Shown one piece after another: positions 9,538 to 18,200 of a stretch of 33,398 bases of DNA (its first letter is position 1; the number at the start of each line of letters is the position of its first letter). The stretch covers positions 1 through 33,398 of the forward strand of contig CACDEK010000006.1 in assembly GCA_902551735.1 (NCBI GenBank). Reading direction: 5' to 3'. A program made the position numbers and the translations under genes. The DNA comes from an uncultured Pelagibacteraceae bacterium (lineage in GTDB: Bacteria > Pseudomonadota > Alphaproteobacteria > Pelagibacterales > Pelagibacteraceae). The notes below the pieces were generated by a model. The model was given only the letters and a program-made list of their open reading frames with translations. It did no database searches and was not told the DNA's origin.

Positions 9538-9957
9538 ATGATTAAAAAAAAATTAAAAATAAATTTTAAAGATAAAAGAGGATCTATTACAGATATTTTT
9601 TATAAAAAAAATATTCGTCATGTTGCAATAATTAAATCTAAGTCAGGGGTTAAAAGAGGGGACCACTTTCATAAAAAAACTACACAATGGATGTTAATTA
9701 CAAAAGGAGCATTAGAATATTGGTATAAAAAAAAAAATTCTAAAAATAAACCAAAAAAGGTTATTTTAAGAACAGGTGATCTTGTAGAAACTCCTCCATA
9801 TGAAATGCATGCATTAAAAATAATAAAAAAAAATGAATTTATTGTTTTTACCATTGGTAAAAGAGGAGGAAAAGATTATGAGTCAGACACCTATCGTTTT
9901 TCTCCAACTTTAATTAATTCTAAAAAGGCTAATGAAAGTTATAAGATCCAAAATTAA
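9538..9957 (+). CDS. WxcM/FdtA-like cupin (sugar ketoisomerase/epimerase family), copy 1
   Basis: INFKDKRGSITDIFY...GVKRGDHFHKKTTQWMLITKGALEYWY...GDLVETPPYEMHALK, cupin with RGxHxHK motif. Confidence 0.75.
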   Translation: MIKKKLKINFKDKRGSITDIFYKKNIRHVAIIKSKSGVKRGDHFHKKTTQWMLITKGALEYWYKKKNSKNKPKKVILRTGDLVETPPYEMHALKIIKKNEFIVFTIGKRGGKDYESDTYRFSPTLINSKKANESYKIQN

Positions 9958-10306
9958 TTTTAAAGATTCTAGAGGTTCTATTTCAGATATTTTTTATAAT
10001 AAAAATATAAAGCATATTTCTTTAATTAAATCTAATAAAGGTGTTGTTCGTGGAAACCATTATTTTAAAAAAAATATACAATACATTTATAATTTAACCT
10101 CTTCTTTTGAATACTGGTATAAAAAATTTAATTCAAAACAAAAAATAAAAAAAGTTACAGTAAAAAAAGGAAATTTAATTCGTACACCACCTTATGAAGT
10201 TTATGCATTAAAATTTAATAAAAAAAATAAATTATTGGAATTTTCAAGCATTGAAAGGCTTAGAAAAAAATACCAAAATGATGCTGTCAAAATTAAAATA
10301 CTATAA
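9932..10306 (+). CDS. WxcM/FdtA-like cupin, tandem copy 2 with altered His positions
   Basis: Ungapped alignment to copy 1: INFKDSRGSISDIFYNKNIKH...GVVRGNHYFKKNIQ...FEYWYKK...TPPYEVYALK; overlaps copy 1 by 26 nt. Confidence 0.72.
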   Translation: MKVIRSKINFKDSRGSISDIFYNKNIKHISLIKSNKGVVRGNHYFKKNIQYIYNLTSSFEYWYKKFNSKQKIKKVTVKKGNLIRTPPYEVYALKFNKKNKLLEFSSIERLRKKYQNDAVKIKIL

Positions 10307-10367
10307 TTGTTTGCTAATGCGTCATAATCATAATTGTAAAAATTAATTAAAATAATAATATTAGAAT

Positions 10368-11105
10368 ATGAATGTTAAAAAAAAGGTTGAATTTATTAAA
10401 AACTGGATTGTAAATTATGTTGATTCAATGCCTAATAAAGCTGAGTGTTTAGTCATAGGTATATCGGGTGGTATAGATTCATCAGTTTCAAGTACTATAA
10501 GCGCTATGACAGGGATAAGAACTATAGTTTTATCAATGCCAATTAAACAGAAAAGTTTACAGCACGATTTAAGTTTAAAGCATCAAGAATGGTTAAAAAA
10601 AAACTTTAACAATGTTGAAGGCCATACAATTGAACTAGATAAACTTTTTGACCAATTTAAATCTTCTTTGACGAACTTTAATAATGAACATGGAATGGCA
10701 AATTCTAGAGCTAGATTAAGAATGACTACGCTATATCAAGTAGCTTCTTCAAACAAAGGTATTGTAGTTGGCACTGGAAATAAAATAGAGGATTTTGGCG
10801 TTGGTTTTTATACTAAGTATGGAGATGGTGGGGTTGATATTTCTCCAATAGCTGATTGTAATAAAACTGAAGTTTGGGAATTAGGAAAAGAATTAAATAT
10901 ATTAAAAGAAATTATTGATGCACCGCCTACGGATGGATTATGGGATGATGGAAGAACAGATGAAGGTCAATTAGGCTTAACATATAAAGAACTTGAAGAA
11001 GCTATGATTAACAAGAACTCAAAAAATAGGGAAAAATATATTAAAATAAGAAAAGCAAATCTGCATAAAATGGAACCTATTCCGATATGCAAGATTCCCA
11101 ACTAA
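10368..11105 (+). CDS. nadE: NAD synthase (ammonia-dependent type, no glutaminase domain)
   Basis: VIGISGGIDSSVSSTISAMTG...NSRARLRMTTLYQVAS...VGTGNKIEDFGVGFYTKYGDGGVDISPIADCNKTEV...PPTDGLWDDGRTDEGQLGLTYKELEEAM. Confidence 0.93.
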   Translation: MNVKKKVEFIKNWIVNYVDSMPNKAECLVIGISGGIDSSVSSTISAMTGIRTIVLSMPIKQKSLQHDLSLKHQEWLKKNFNNVEGHTIELDKLFDQFKSSLTNFNNEHGMANSRARLRMTTLYQVASSNKGIVVGTGNKIEDFGVGFYTKYGDGGVDISPIADCNKTEVWELGKELNILKEIIDAPPTDGLWDDGRTDEGQLGLTYKELEEAMINKNSKNREKYIKIRKANLHKMEPIPICKIPN

Positions 11106-11109
11106 TCAA

Positions 11110-11127
11110 TTAGATTCACAAATCTAA
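11110..11127. promoter_or_regulatory. perfect 7-bp stem / 4-nt loop inverted repeat between nadE and cysS
   Basis: TTAGATT-CACA-AATCTAA starting 4 nt after the nadE stop; no long T-run follows, so its role is unclear. Confidence 0.35.
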
Positions 11128-11150
11128 AATTAAAGTATATTTCTATAATT

Positions 11151-12512
11151 ATGAATAAAGATATTTTTTTATCAAATAGTCTTGGAAATAAAAAAGAAAA
11201 ATTTACACCAATTAATAACAATAAAATTGGAATGTATGTATGTGGTCCAACTGTTTATGACGACCCACATATTGGTAATGCAAGACCTTTAGTAATATTT
11301 GATATTTTGTTTAGAGTTTTAAAATGTAAATATGGTGATAATAAAGTTATTTATGTAAGAAACATTACAGATGTTGATGATAAAATAATAAATTCTTCAA
11401 TAGAAAAAAAAATTTCAATAAGTGATTTAACTACAAAAATTACACAAAACTTTCATAATGATTGTATTTATTTAAAATGCGAAAAACCTAATGAGGAACC
11501 AAAAGCTACAGAAAATATTTCATTAATGATTGATATGATTCAAGAGTTAGTTAAAAAAAATTATGCTTACATAAATAAGAAACATGTTTATTTTGAAGTT
11601 AAAAAATTTAAAGATTACGGAAAGCTTTCAAATAAAAATTTAGATGAATTAATTGCAGGAGCAAGGGTAGAAATATCTGAAAATAAAAAAAATCCAGAAG
11701 ATTTTGTGCTTTGGAAACCATCCAAAGATAATGAACCATTTTGGGATTCTCCTTGGGGCAAAGGAAGGCCAGGTTGGCATTTGGAATGTTCTGTTATGTC
11801 AAAAAAATATCTTGGAGAAAAATTTGATATTCATGGTGGAGGAAGAGATTTAATATTTCCACATCATGAAAATGAAATTGCTCAATCAAGATGTGCAAAT
11901 GGTAGTGAAGCTCTTGCTAACTATTGGGTACATAACGGCTTTATAACTTTATCAAATGAAAAAATGGCTAAATCTCAAGGTAATATTTTAAAAATAAAAG
12001 ATTTAAAAAAAAAAATTAATGGTCAAGTTTTAAGACTAGCGCTATTAAGCACTCACTACAAACAACCTTTAGATTGGAATGATAAATTGATAGAACAATG
12101 CCAGAAAACCTTAAATAAATGGTACCAATCTTATGTAAAAACAAATAAAAAAATTTTAATACCAAGTGAATTTTTAAGTCCACTTTATGACGATTTAAAC
12201 ACCCCAGGATATATTGCAAATCTTCATAAACTTTTTGAAAAAGCAGAAAATGGTAAATTAAATGATAAAGAAGTTTTTACTTCGGCATGCAATTTTATTG
12301 GTTTGTTGTCCGACACACCTGAACAGTGGTTTGAATTTAAAAAAGATAAATCAAAAATTTCTGAGCAGGAAATTTTATTAAAAATAAAAGAGAGAGATAA
12401 AGCAAGACAAAATAAAGATTATGTTCTTTCTGATAAAATTAGAGATGAATTATTGACAAAAGGTGTATTAATTGAAGATAAAAATGGTAAAACCACATGG
12501 AAATTAAAATGA
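11151..12512 (+). CDS. cysS: cysteine--tRNA ligase
   Basis: GMYVCGPTVYDDPHIGNARPLVIFDILFR...YVRNITDVDDKI...WHLECSVMS...DIHGGGRDLIFPHHENEIAQS...NEKMAKSQGN. Confidence 0.97.
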   Translation: MNKDIFLSNSLGNKKEKFTPINNNKIGMYVCGPTVYDDPHIGNARPLVIFDILFRVLKCKYGDNKVIYVRNITDVDDKIINSSIEKKISISDLTTKITQNFHNDCIYLKCEKPNEEPKATENISLMIDMIQELVKKNYAYINKKHVYFEVKKFKDYGKLSNKNLDELIAGARVEISENKKNPEDFVLWKPSKDNEPFWDSPWGKGRPGWHLECSVMSKKYLGEKFDIHGGGRDLIFPHHENEIAQSRCANGSEALANYWVHNGFITLSNEKMAKSQGNILKIKDLKKKINGQVLRLALLSTHYKQPLDWNDKLIEQCQKTLNKWYQSYVKTNKKILIPSEFLSPLYDDLNTPGYIANLHKLFEKAENGKLNDKEVFTSACNFIGLLSDTPEQWFEFKKDKSKISEQEILLKIKERDKARQNKDYVLSDKIRDELLTKGVLIEDKNGKTTWKLK

Positions 12513-14110
12513 ACAAAGAGAAATTATACATTTTTGATACTACTCTTAGAGACGGGGCTCAAACTCAAGGAGTAGATTTTTCCTTAGATGAAAAAGAAAA
12601 AATAGCAAATGCTCTTGATGAGCTCGGAGTAGATTATATAGAAGCTGGTTGGCCAGGCGCAAATCCAACTGATACTGAATTTTTTCAAAAAAAAATTAAA
12701 TTTAAAAATTCAAAACTAACTGCTTTTGGAATGACAAAAAAAACTGGACGTAGTGTAGATAATGATCCTGGTATTTCTGCACTTTTAAACTCTAACGCTC
12801 CTTCAGTTTGTCTTGTTGGTAAATCTTGGGATTTTCACGTCGATGTTGCTTTAGGTATTTCTAAAGAAGAAAATCTAGAGAATATAAGAGAAAGTGCAAA
12901 GCATTTTATAAAAGAAAAAAAAGAGTTTATGTTTGATGCAGAACATTTTTTTGACGGTTACAAAAATAATCCTGATTATGCTATATCTTGCGTTAAAACT
13001 GCATATAAGGAAGGAGCTAGATGGGTAGTTTTATGCGACACAAATGGAGGTACTTTACCACATGAAATATCTAGAATTGTATTAGAAACAATAAAACATG
13101 TGCCAGGAAAAAATTTAGGTATTCACGCTCATAATGATACAGGAAATGCAGTAGCAAATTCTTTAGCAGCAGTATTATCAGGTGTTAGACAAGTTCAAGG
13201 AACGATTAACGGTTTAGGCGAAAGATGTGGAAATGCAAACTTAATGTCTGTCATTCCTACATTTCATTTAAAAAAAGATTTTTCTGAAAAATTTGAAACA
13301 AATATTAAATCTTCAAATATCAAAAATTTAACTCAATGTTCAAGACTTTTAGATGAAATTTTGAATAGAAAACCAAATAAACATTTACCTTATGTTGGAG
13401 CGGCGGCATTTTCACATAAGGGCGGACTTCATGTTTCTGCAGTTCAAAAAGACCCAAAAACTTATGAACATATAAACCCTAAAGAGGTTGGTAACAGTAG
13501 AAATATAGTTGTTTCCGATCAATCAGGAAAATCAAATATTATATCTAGATTAAAAACTATAGGTATTGACGTTAAAGAAAATGATCCAAAAATAAAAAAA
13601 CTTTTAGACGAAGTTAAAGATAGAGAGTTTATTGGTTACAGTTATGACGGTGCAGATGCTTCATTTGAACTATTAGCAAGGAGAATAATGAGTGAGATAC
13701 CAAGATATATTTCGATAAAAGAATACGATGTTAGTGTAAAAAAAAACCAATCTGGAAATATTATTTCATCTGCCAAAGCAAAATTAGAAGTTGATAAACA
13801 ATTAATACTTTGTGAGGGAGAAGGTAATGGACCAGTTCACGCATTGGATAATGCTATTAGAAACAATGTAGATAAATTGGCTAAATATTCCCAATATTTA
13901 AAAGATTTAAAATTAGTTGATTATAAAGTTAGGATTTTAAATACTGGAACAGAAGCTGTTACGAGAGTTTCAATAGAAAGCACTGATTCAAATGGAAAAA
14001 ATTGGTTCACTATTGGTGTGTCCACAAATATCATTGAAGCTTCATTTAAAGCTTTAATTGATAGTTTAGATTATAAGTTGTTTAAAGATAAAGCTCCAGC
14101 TAGCAAATAA
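12509..14110 (+). CDS. cimA: (R)-citramalate synthase
   Basis: LYIFDTTLRDGAQTQGVDFSLDEKEKIANALDELGVDYIEAGWPGANPTD...HAHNDTGNAVANSLAAVLSGVRQVQGTINGLGERCGNANL. ATG 12509 overlaps the cysS stop as ATGA; the track start 12497 is possible. Confidence 0.9.
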   Translation: MNKEKLYIFDTTLRDGAQTQGVDFSLDEKEKIANALDELGVDYIEAGWPGANPTDTEFFQKKIKFKNSKLTAFGMTKKTGRSVDNDPGISALLNSNAPSVCLVGKSWDFHVDVALGISKEENLENIRESAKHFIKEKKEFMFDAEHFFDGYKNNPDYAISCVKTAYKEGARWVVLCDTNGGTLPHEISRIVLETIKHVPGKNLGIHAHNDTGNAVANSLAAVLSGVRQVQGTINGLGERCGNANLMSVIPTFHLKKDFSEKFETNIKSSNIKNLTQCSRLLDEILNRKPNKHLPYVGAAAFSHKGGLHVSAVQKDPKTYEHINPKEVGNSRNIVVSDQSGKSNIISRLKTIGIDVKENDPKIKKLLDEVKDREFIGYSYDGADASFELLARRIMSEIPRYISIKEYDVSVKKNQSGNIISSAKAKLEVDKQLILCEGEGNGPVHALDNAIRNNVDKLAKYSQYLKDLKLVDYKVRILNTGTEAVTRVSIESTDSNGKNWFTIGVSTNIIEASFKALIDSLDYKLFKDKAPASK

Positions 14111-14111
14111 A

Positions 14112-14972
14112 ATGAAAACAAAAAAGTTTTCAAAAAAACCTACTGATTTTTTTAGCAGCAAAACTGATCCAGTCATAGTTTATCCGAATAAAAATTTAGG
14201 GAATTTAAACTTAGATACACTTTTAGAAGTTAGAAAGAAAATTAAAAAAATAAAGGAAATTGTAATTCCACCTAGAGACGCTAAATGTTTTGAGGTAAAA
14301 TTTGGACAATTTTTTAGAATAGAGAGTTTTGAGGGTCCTCAAGTAGGAGATTTAAATATTTTTAAATCTGAAAATCTTAAAGAAAAGTTTTTTTCAGGTA
14401 AATCAAGAGCTTTTTATGGAACTCATTTATCTACTGGAGATAAACTGTTTAGTAATTTGCCTTATTTAAGATCTTTAGCAACTATTACTTGGGATACTTT
14501 GGATTGGTATGGTTATGATTCAGATGGAGGTTCAGTTCATGATGTTATTGGAACAAGATGCGATCCTTATACAGAAAAATTAATAAATAAAAAAGATTAT
14601 CATTATTGTTGTCATTCTAATTTAACTAGAGCTCTTATAAGAGAAAAAAAAATAAATCCTAAAGAAGCAGAATTTCTAGTGCATGATGTTTTAAATGTTT
14701 TTATGTGTACTGGGTTTACTAATAATACTAAACAATATTTTATGAAAGCAAGTCCTGTAAGACCAGGAGATTATTTAGAGTTTTTTGCTGAAACAGATCT
14801 TTTAGGAGTTTTATCAACTTGCCCAGGAGGAGACTGTTCAAGCACTCATTCATCTGATGAAGCTAAATGTTATCCTTTAAAAGTATCAATTTGGTCGTGT
14901 GATGAAAAAAATCTTACCGGTATATCACCATCATCAATAACATATTATGATAACTCTCATGGTTTAAGCTAA
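14112..14972 (+). CDS. DUF1989 (urea carboxylase-associated family) protein
   Basis: VIPPRDAKCFEVKFGQFFRIESFEGPQVGDLNIF...HLSTGDKLFSNLPYLRSLATITWDT...GSVHDVIGTRCDPY...CHSNLTRAL...VLNVFMCTGF...ASPVRPGDYLEFFAETDLLGVLSTCPGGDCS. Confidence 0.85.
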   Translation: MKTKKFSKKPTDFFSSKTDPVIVYPNKNLGNLNLDTLLEVRKKIKKIKEIVIPPRDAKCFEVKFGQFFRIESFEGPQVGDLNIFKSENLKEKFFSGKSRAFYGTHLSTGDKLFSNLPYLRSLATITWDTLDWYGYDSDGGSVHDVIGTRCDPYTEKLINKKDYHYCCHSNLTRALIREKKINPKEAEFLVHDVLNVFMCTGFTNNTKQYFMKASPVRPGDYLEFFAETDLLGVLSTCPGGDCSSTHSSDEAKCYPLKVSIWSCDEKNLTGISPSSITYYDNSHGLS

Positions 14973-15685
14973 TGTCGTTTTCTAATGTTTCTTTTATTTT
15001 GCACAAACCTCAACTTTCTGAAAATATTGGTGCTTGTGCAAGAGGATTAAAAAATTTCAATTTTTCAAAATTAATTCTAGTCAATCCAAAACCTTTATTT
15101 CCTAACGATAAAATTATTGCAACTTCTGTTGGAGCAAAAGATATAATCAAAAATAGTAAAGTTTATAAAAATTTAGATGAATCCATAGAAAAATTTGACT
15201 ATATCATCGCTACAACTGCAAGATTTAGAAACAAAAATATTAAACATTTAACACTTAATGATTTAAAAAAAATAAATTTTAAGAAAAAAATTGCATTTTT
15301 ATTTGGTTCTGAAGCTTCAGGACTTTCTAACAATGAGATTAGTTATGCAAATTTTACTCTAAATATATCCGCTAATTCAAACTTTAAATCATTAAACCTA
15401 TCACACAGCGTGATCATAATTTGCCAAATTGTTTTTAATTTACTAAATAAATCTAATATAAAATTTGATAAATCTAAAAAAATTATTTTAGCAAATAAAA
15501 AAGATATATATGATTTAGTTACTCTTTGTATTAGCAATTTAGATAAAAAAGATTTTTTTAAACCAAATGAAAAAAAACCAATTATGATACAAAATCTGAG
15601 AAGTATTTTTTATAAAATGGATTTATCCAAGAAAGAAATACGCATATTATCAAGTGTATTCGCAAGTTTAGGTAAAAAAACGTAG
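14972..15685 (+). CDS. trmJ: TrmJ/SpoU-family RNA 2'-O-methyltransferase
   Basis: VSFILHKPQLSENIGACARGLKNFNFSKLILVNPK...ATSVGAKDII...IAFLFGSEASGLSNNEI...LNLSHSVIIICQIV. Confidence 0.85.
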   Translation: MSFSNVSFILHKPQLSENIGACARGLKNFNFSKLILVNPKPLFPNDKIIATSVGAKDIIKNSKVYKNLDESIEKFDYIIATTARFRNKNIKHLTLNDLKKINFKKKIAFLFGSEASGLSNNEISYANFTLNISANSNFKSLNLSHSVIIICQIVFNLLNKSNIKFDKSKKIILANKKDIYDLVTLCISNLDKKDFFKPNEKKPIMIQNLRSIFYKMDLSKKEIRILSSVFASLGKKT

Positions 15686-15686
15686 A

Positions 15687-15714
15687 TTGACATAATTAGG
15701 AAGATGTTTATAAA
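15687..15714 (+). promoter_or_regulatory. candidate sigma70 promoter for rpsD
   Basis: Consensus TTGACA (15687-15692), 16-bp spacer, TATAAA (15709-15714), 12 nt before the rpsD ATG. Confidence 0.55.
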
Positions 15715-15726
15715 GCCACGTACTAA

Positions 15727-16344
15727 ATGACAAAACGATTAAACTCTAAACATAAAGTTGATAGAAGATTAAAGGTAAATTTATGGGGAAGACCAAAAAG
15801 TCCATTTAACAGTAGAGCTTACCCACCAGGCCAACATGGCCAAACTAAAAGTGCCAAACCATCAGATTACGGAATTCAATTACAGGCAAAGCAAAAATTA
15901 AAATCTTATTATGGAAATATTAATGAAAGACAATTTAGAAATATTTATAAAAAAGCAGTAATGAAAAAGGGAGATTCTGCAGAAAATCTTATAGGACTAT
16001 TAGAAAGAAGATTAGACTGCGTTGTTTATAGGGCAAAATTTTCAACTACAATTTTTGCTGCGAGACAGCTTATTAACCATGGTCATGTCAGAGTAAATGG
16101 AAAAAAAGTTAATATTTCAAGCTATCAACTAACAGAAGACGAAACAATTGAACTAAAAGATAAATCAAAAAAATTAGCTTTGATAGATATAGCCCTAGCA
16201 AATAAAGAAAGAGAAGTTCCAGAATACTTGCAAGTGGATGATAAGAGTAAAAAAGTTAAATTTGTAAGAGTGCCTAAATTTGAAGAGGTACCTTATCCTG
16301 TAGTTATGGAACCAAATTTAGTTATAGAATATTATTCAAGATAA
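15727..16344 (+). CDS. rpsD: 30S ribosomal protein S4
   Basis: [32 protein letters not shown]...[30 protein letters not shown]...[40 protein letters not shown]. Confidence 0.97.
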   Translation: MTKRLNSKHKVDRRLKVNLWGRPKSPFNSRAYPPGQHGQTKSAKPSDYGIQLQAKQKLKSYYGNINERQFRNIYKKAVMKKGDSAENLIGLLERRLDCVVYRAKFSTTIFAARQLINHGHVRVNGKKVNISSYQLTEDETIELKDKSKKLALIDIALANKEREVPEYLQVDDKSKKVKFVRVPKFEEVPYPVVMEPNLVIEYYSR

Positions 16345-17931
16345 TTGTCATTCCTTTTTAAAAATAAATATTTACCCTTTGTATTTTTAACTATTTATTT
16401 CTTAATTGGATCCTATTTAAGTATATCAAACGGTATAACTAGTGATGAATATCACGAGCAACTCAATTGGGATGTTAATTTTAAAGGAATTTTAAGTTTC
16501 TTTAAAACTGGCAAATATGATGAATTGATAAATTATGGTGATAGATATCATGGAATAGCTTTTCATTACATCAGCCAACCTTTTCAATTAGTTTTTCATA
16601 AAGTTATTGCAAATTTAAATAATTTAACAGATTTTGGTGGATATTTAATTTCGAAGCATTTTGTAATTTTTTTATTATTTTTTATATCAGGAATTTTTTT
16701 TTATTTACTATCAAAAAAAATAACAAACAATTTAAATTTTTCTCTTTTATCTACAATACTTTATTTGTTATATCCTTATTTATTCGGACATGCTCATTTT
16801 AATCCCAAAGATATTCCATTTTTATCATTTTGGTTAATTAATACTTATATTTCGTTAAAAATAATAGAAGATTTATTTAACGAAAAAAAAATAAAAATTA
16901 ATCAAATAATACTATTTGCTTTTTTAACCTCATTTTTAATTAGTATAAGAGTTGTTGGTTTAATCATATTATTACAATATGTTATTGGTTTTATTGTTTT
17001 ATTTAATATAAAAAAAACAAGTCTTAGTCATTTTATTAAAAACAATTTACTAAACGTAATAACTTTTCCAATTTTATTATTATTTTTTATATATATACTA
17101 AATCCGATCCTATGGCATAACCCATTAGAGATAATAAATTCTATAAATTGGATGAGTAAATATTTCAACGATATTTGTACATTAACGCTTGGTAATTGTA
17201 TGAGATCTTTAAATTTACCTTCAAGTTATTATTTTATATGGTTATTTTTTAAACTACCAATCATAATACTTCTAGGCTTAATACTCTTCCCATTAGTTGA
17301 AAAAAAAATATTAAACAATAAACCTTCATCTATATATTATATAACTTTATTAATATCATTTTTTTTAATTATAATTATTTTCATAATTAAAAATGTAGCA
17401 ATTTACGATGAGTTAAGGCATGTATTGTTTCTTGTACCTATGATATTTTTAATAGGACTAGTAAATCTTTTTTATTTTAATAAAAAATTGTTCAATACAT
17501 TTAGTGTAATAACAATTGTTTTTTTTATTTTAGAAAATTTCTCACTTAACCCATATCAATATACTTGGCTTAACTCATTCGCAAAGTTTACTGATATTGA
17601 AAAAAACTTTGAAATTGATTATTGGGGAGTTAGTAACAAAAATCTTTCAAAAAAAATTAATGAATATGCAGAAAACAACTCTATTAATAAGGATATTTGT
17701 GTATACGGAGATATTTTTGCTAAACATTTTTTAATTAAAAAAAAATTTAAATGTTTTAAAACTTATAGTCAAGTTGATGAAGCAAAAGAACGCCCTTTTT
17801 TTGCTTATAAAAATTTAAGAAATGTAAAACGATCTAACCCAAAAGATTGCACTTTAATATTTAATGAAACCTACAGCTATACATTTTTTAAAAAAAAAAT
17901 AAGTGTTGGAACTGCTTGGTATTGTAGCTAG
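16345..17931 (+). CDS. GT-C-type membrane glycosyltransferase-like protein
   Basis: TTG start directly after the rpsD stop; multi-TM, early acidic motif ITSDEYHEQLNWDVNF, later AHFNPKDIPFLSFWL. Confidence 0.65.
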   Translation: MSFLFKNKYLPFVFLTIYFLIGSYLSISNGITSDEYHEQLNWDVNFKGILSFFKTGKYDELINYGDRYHGIAFHYISQPFQLVFHKVIANLNNLTDFGGYLISKHFVIFLLFFISGIFFYLLSKKITNNLNFSLLSTILYLLYPYLFGHAHFNPKDIPFLSFWLINTYISLKIIEDLFNEKKIKINQIILFAFLTSFLISIRVVGLIILLQYVIGFIVLFNIKKTSLSHFIKNNLLNVITFPILLLFFIYILNPILWHNPLEIINSINWMSKYFNDICTLTLGNCMRSLNLPSSYYFIWLFFKLPIIILLGLILFPLVEKKILNNKPSSIYYITLLISFFLIIIIFIIKNVAIYDELRHVLFLVPMIFLIGLVNLFYFNKKLFNTFSVITIVFFILENFSLNPYQYTWLNSFAKFTDIEKNFEIDYWGVSNKNLSKKINEYAENNSINKDICVYGDIFAKHFLIKKKFKCFKTYSQVDEAKERPFFAYKNLRNVKRSNPKDCTLIFNETYSYTFFKKKISVGTAWYCS

Positions 17932-17942
17932 TAGTTACTAGC
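17927..17942. terminator. inverted repeat at convergent gene ends (possible bidirectional terminator)
   Basis: GCTAGTA-GT-TACTAGC, perfect 7-bp arms covering the overlapping stop codons of the two convergent ORFs; no clear T-run. Confidence 0.35.
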
Positions 17943-18197
17943 CTCATTTAATTCTTTTTGAATTTTATTTAAGAATTCGCTAATTAATTTAGCATCTTCT
18001 TTTGACAGATATCTTTCTTTTTTTATCGCTCTTTTAATTTCTTCTCTTAATTTATTTATTGAATCTTTTCTACCTTCTTTAGAGGTTACTCCTTCAATTT
18101 TGTTGCTATATTGTGATATTTGTTTTCCTATTGTAAATTCATAAACCAAAATTATTGCTATTACAGCAACAACCATTTTGTATATGAACTGTCTCAT
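17928..18197 (-). CDS. small hypothetical protein, one N-terminal TM segment plus charged helical region
   Basis: 89 aa; MVVAVIAIILVYEFTIGKQISQYSNKIEG...INKLREEIKRAIKKERYLSKEDAKLISEFLNKIQKELNEAS; fills the space between a convergent gene and grxD. Confidence 0.7.
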   Translation of the reverse strand: MRQFIYKMVVAVIAIILVYEFTIGKQISQYSNKIEGVTSKEGRKDSINKLREEIKRAIKKERYLSKEDAKLISEFLNKIQKELNEASNY

Positions 18198-18200
18198 TAT

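Noticed and set aside
9669-9854. Antisense ORF inside cupin copy 1
   Set aside because: Phe-rich reverse reading of Lys codons; no independent support.
12016-12219. Antisense ORF inside cysS
   Set aside because: Antisense to a clear tRNA synthetase; no motif.
15343-15537. Antisense ORF inside the trmJ-like gene
   Set aside because: Antisense, no motif.
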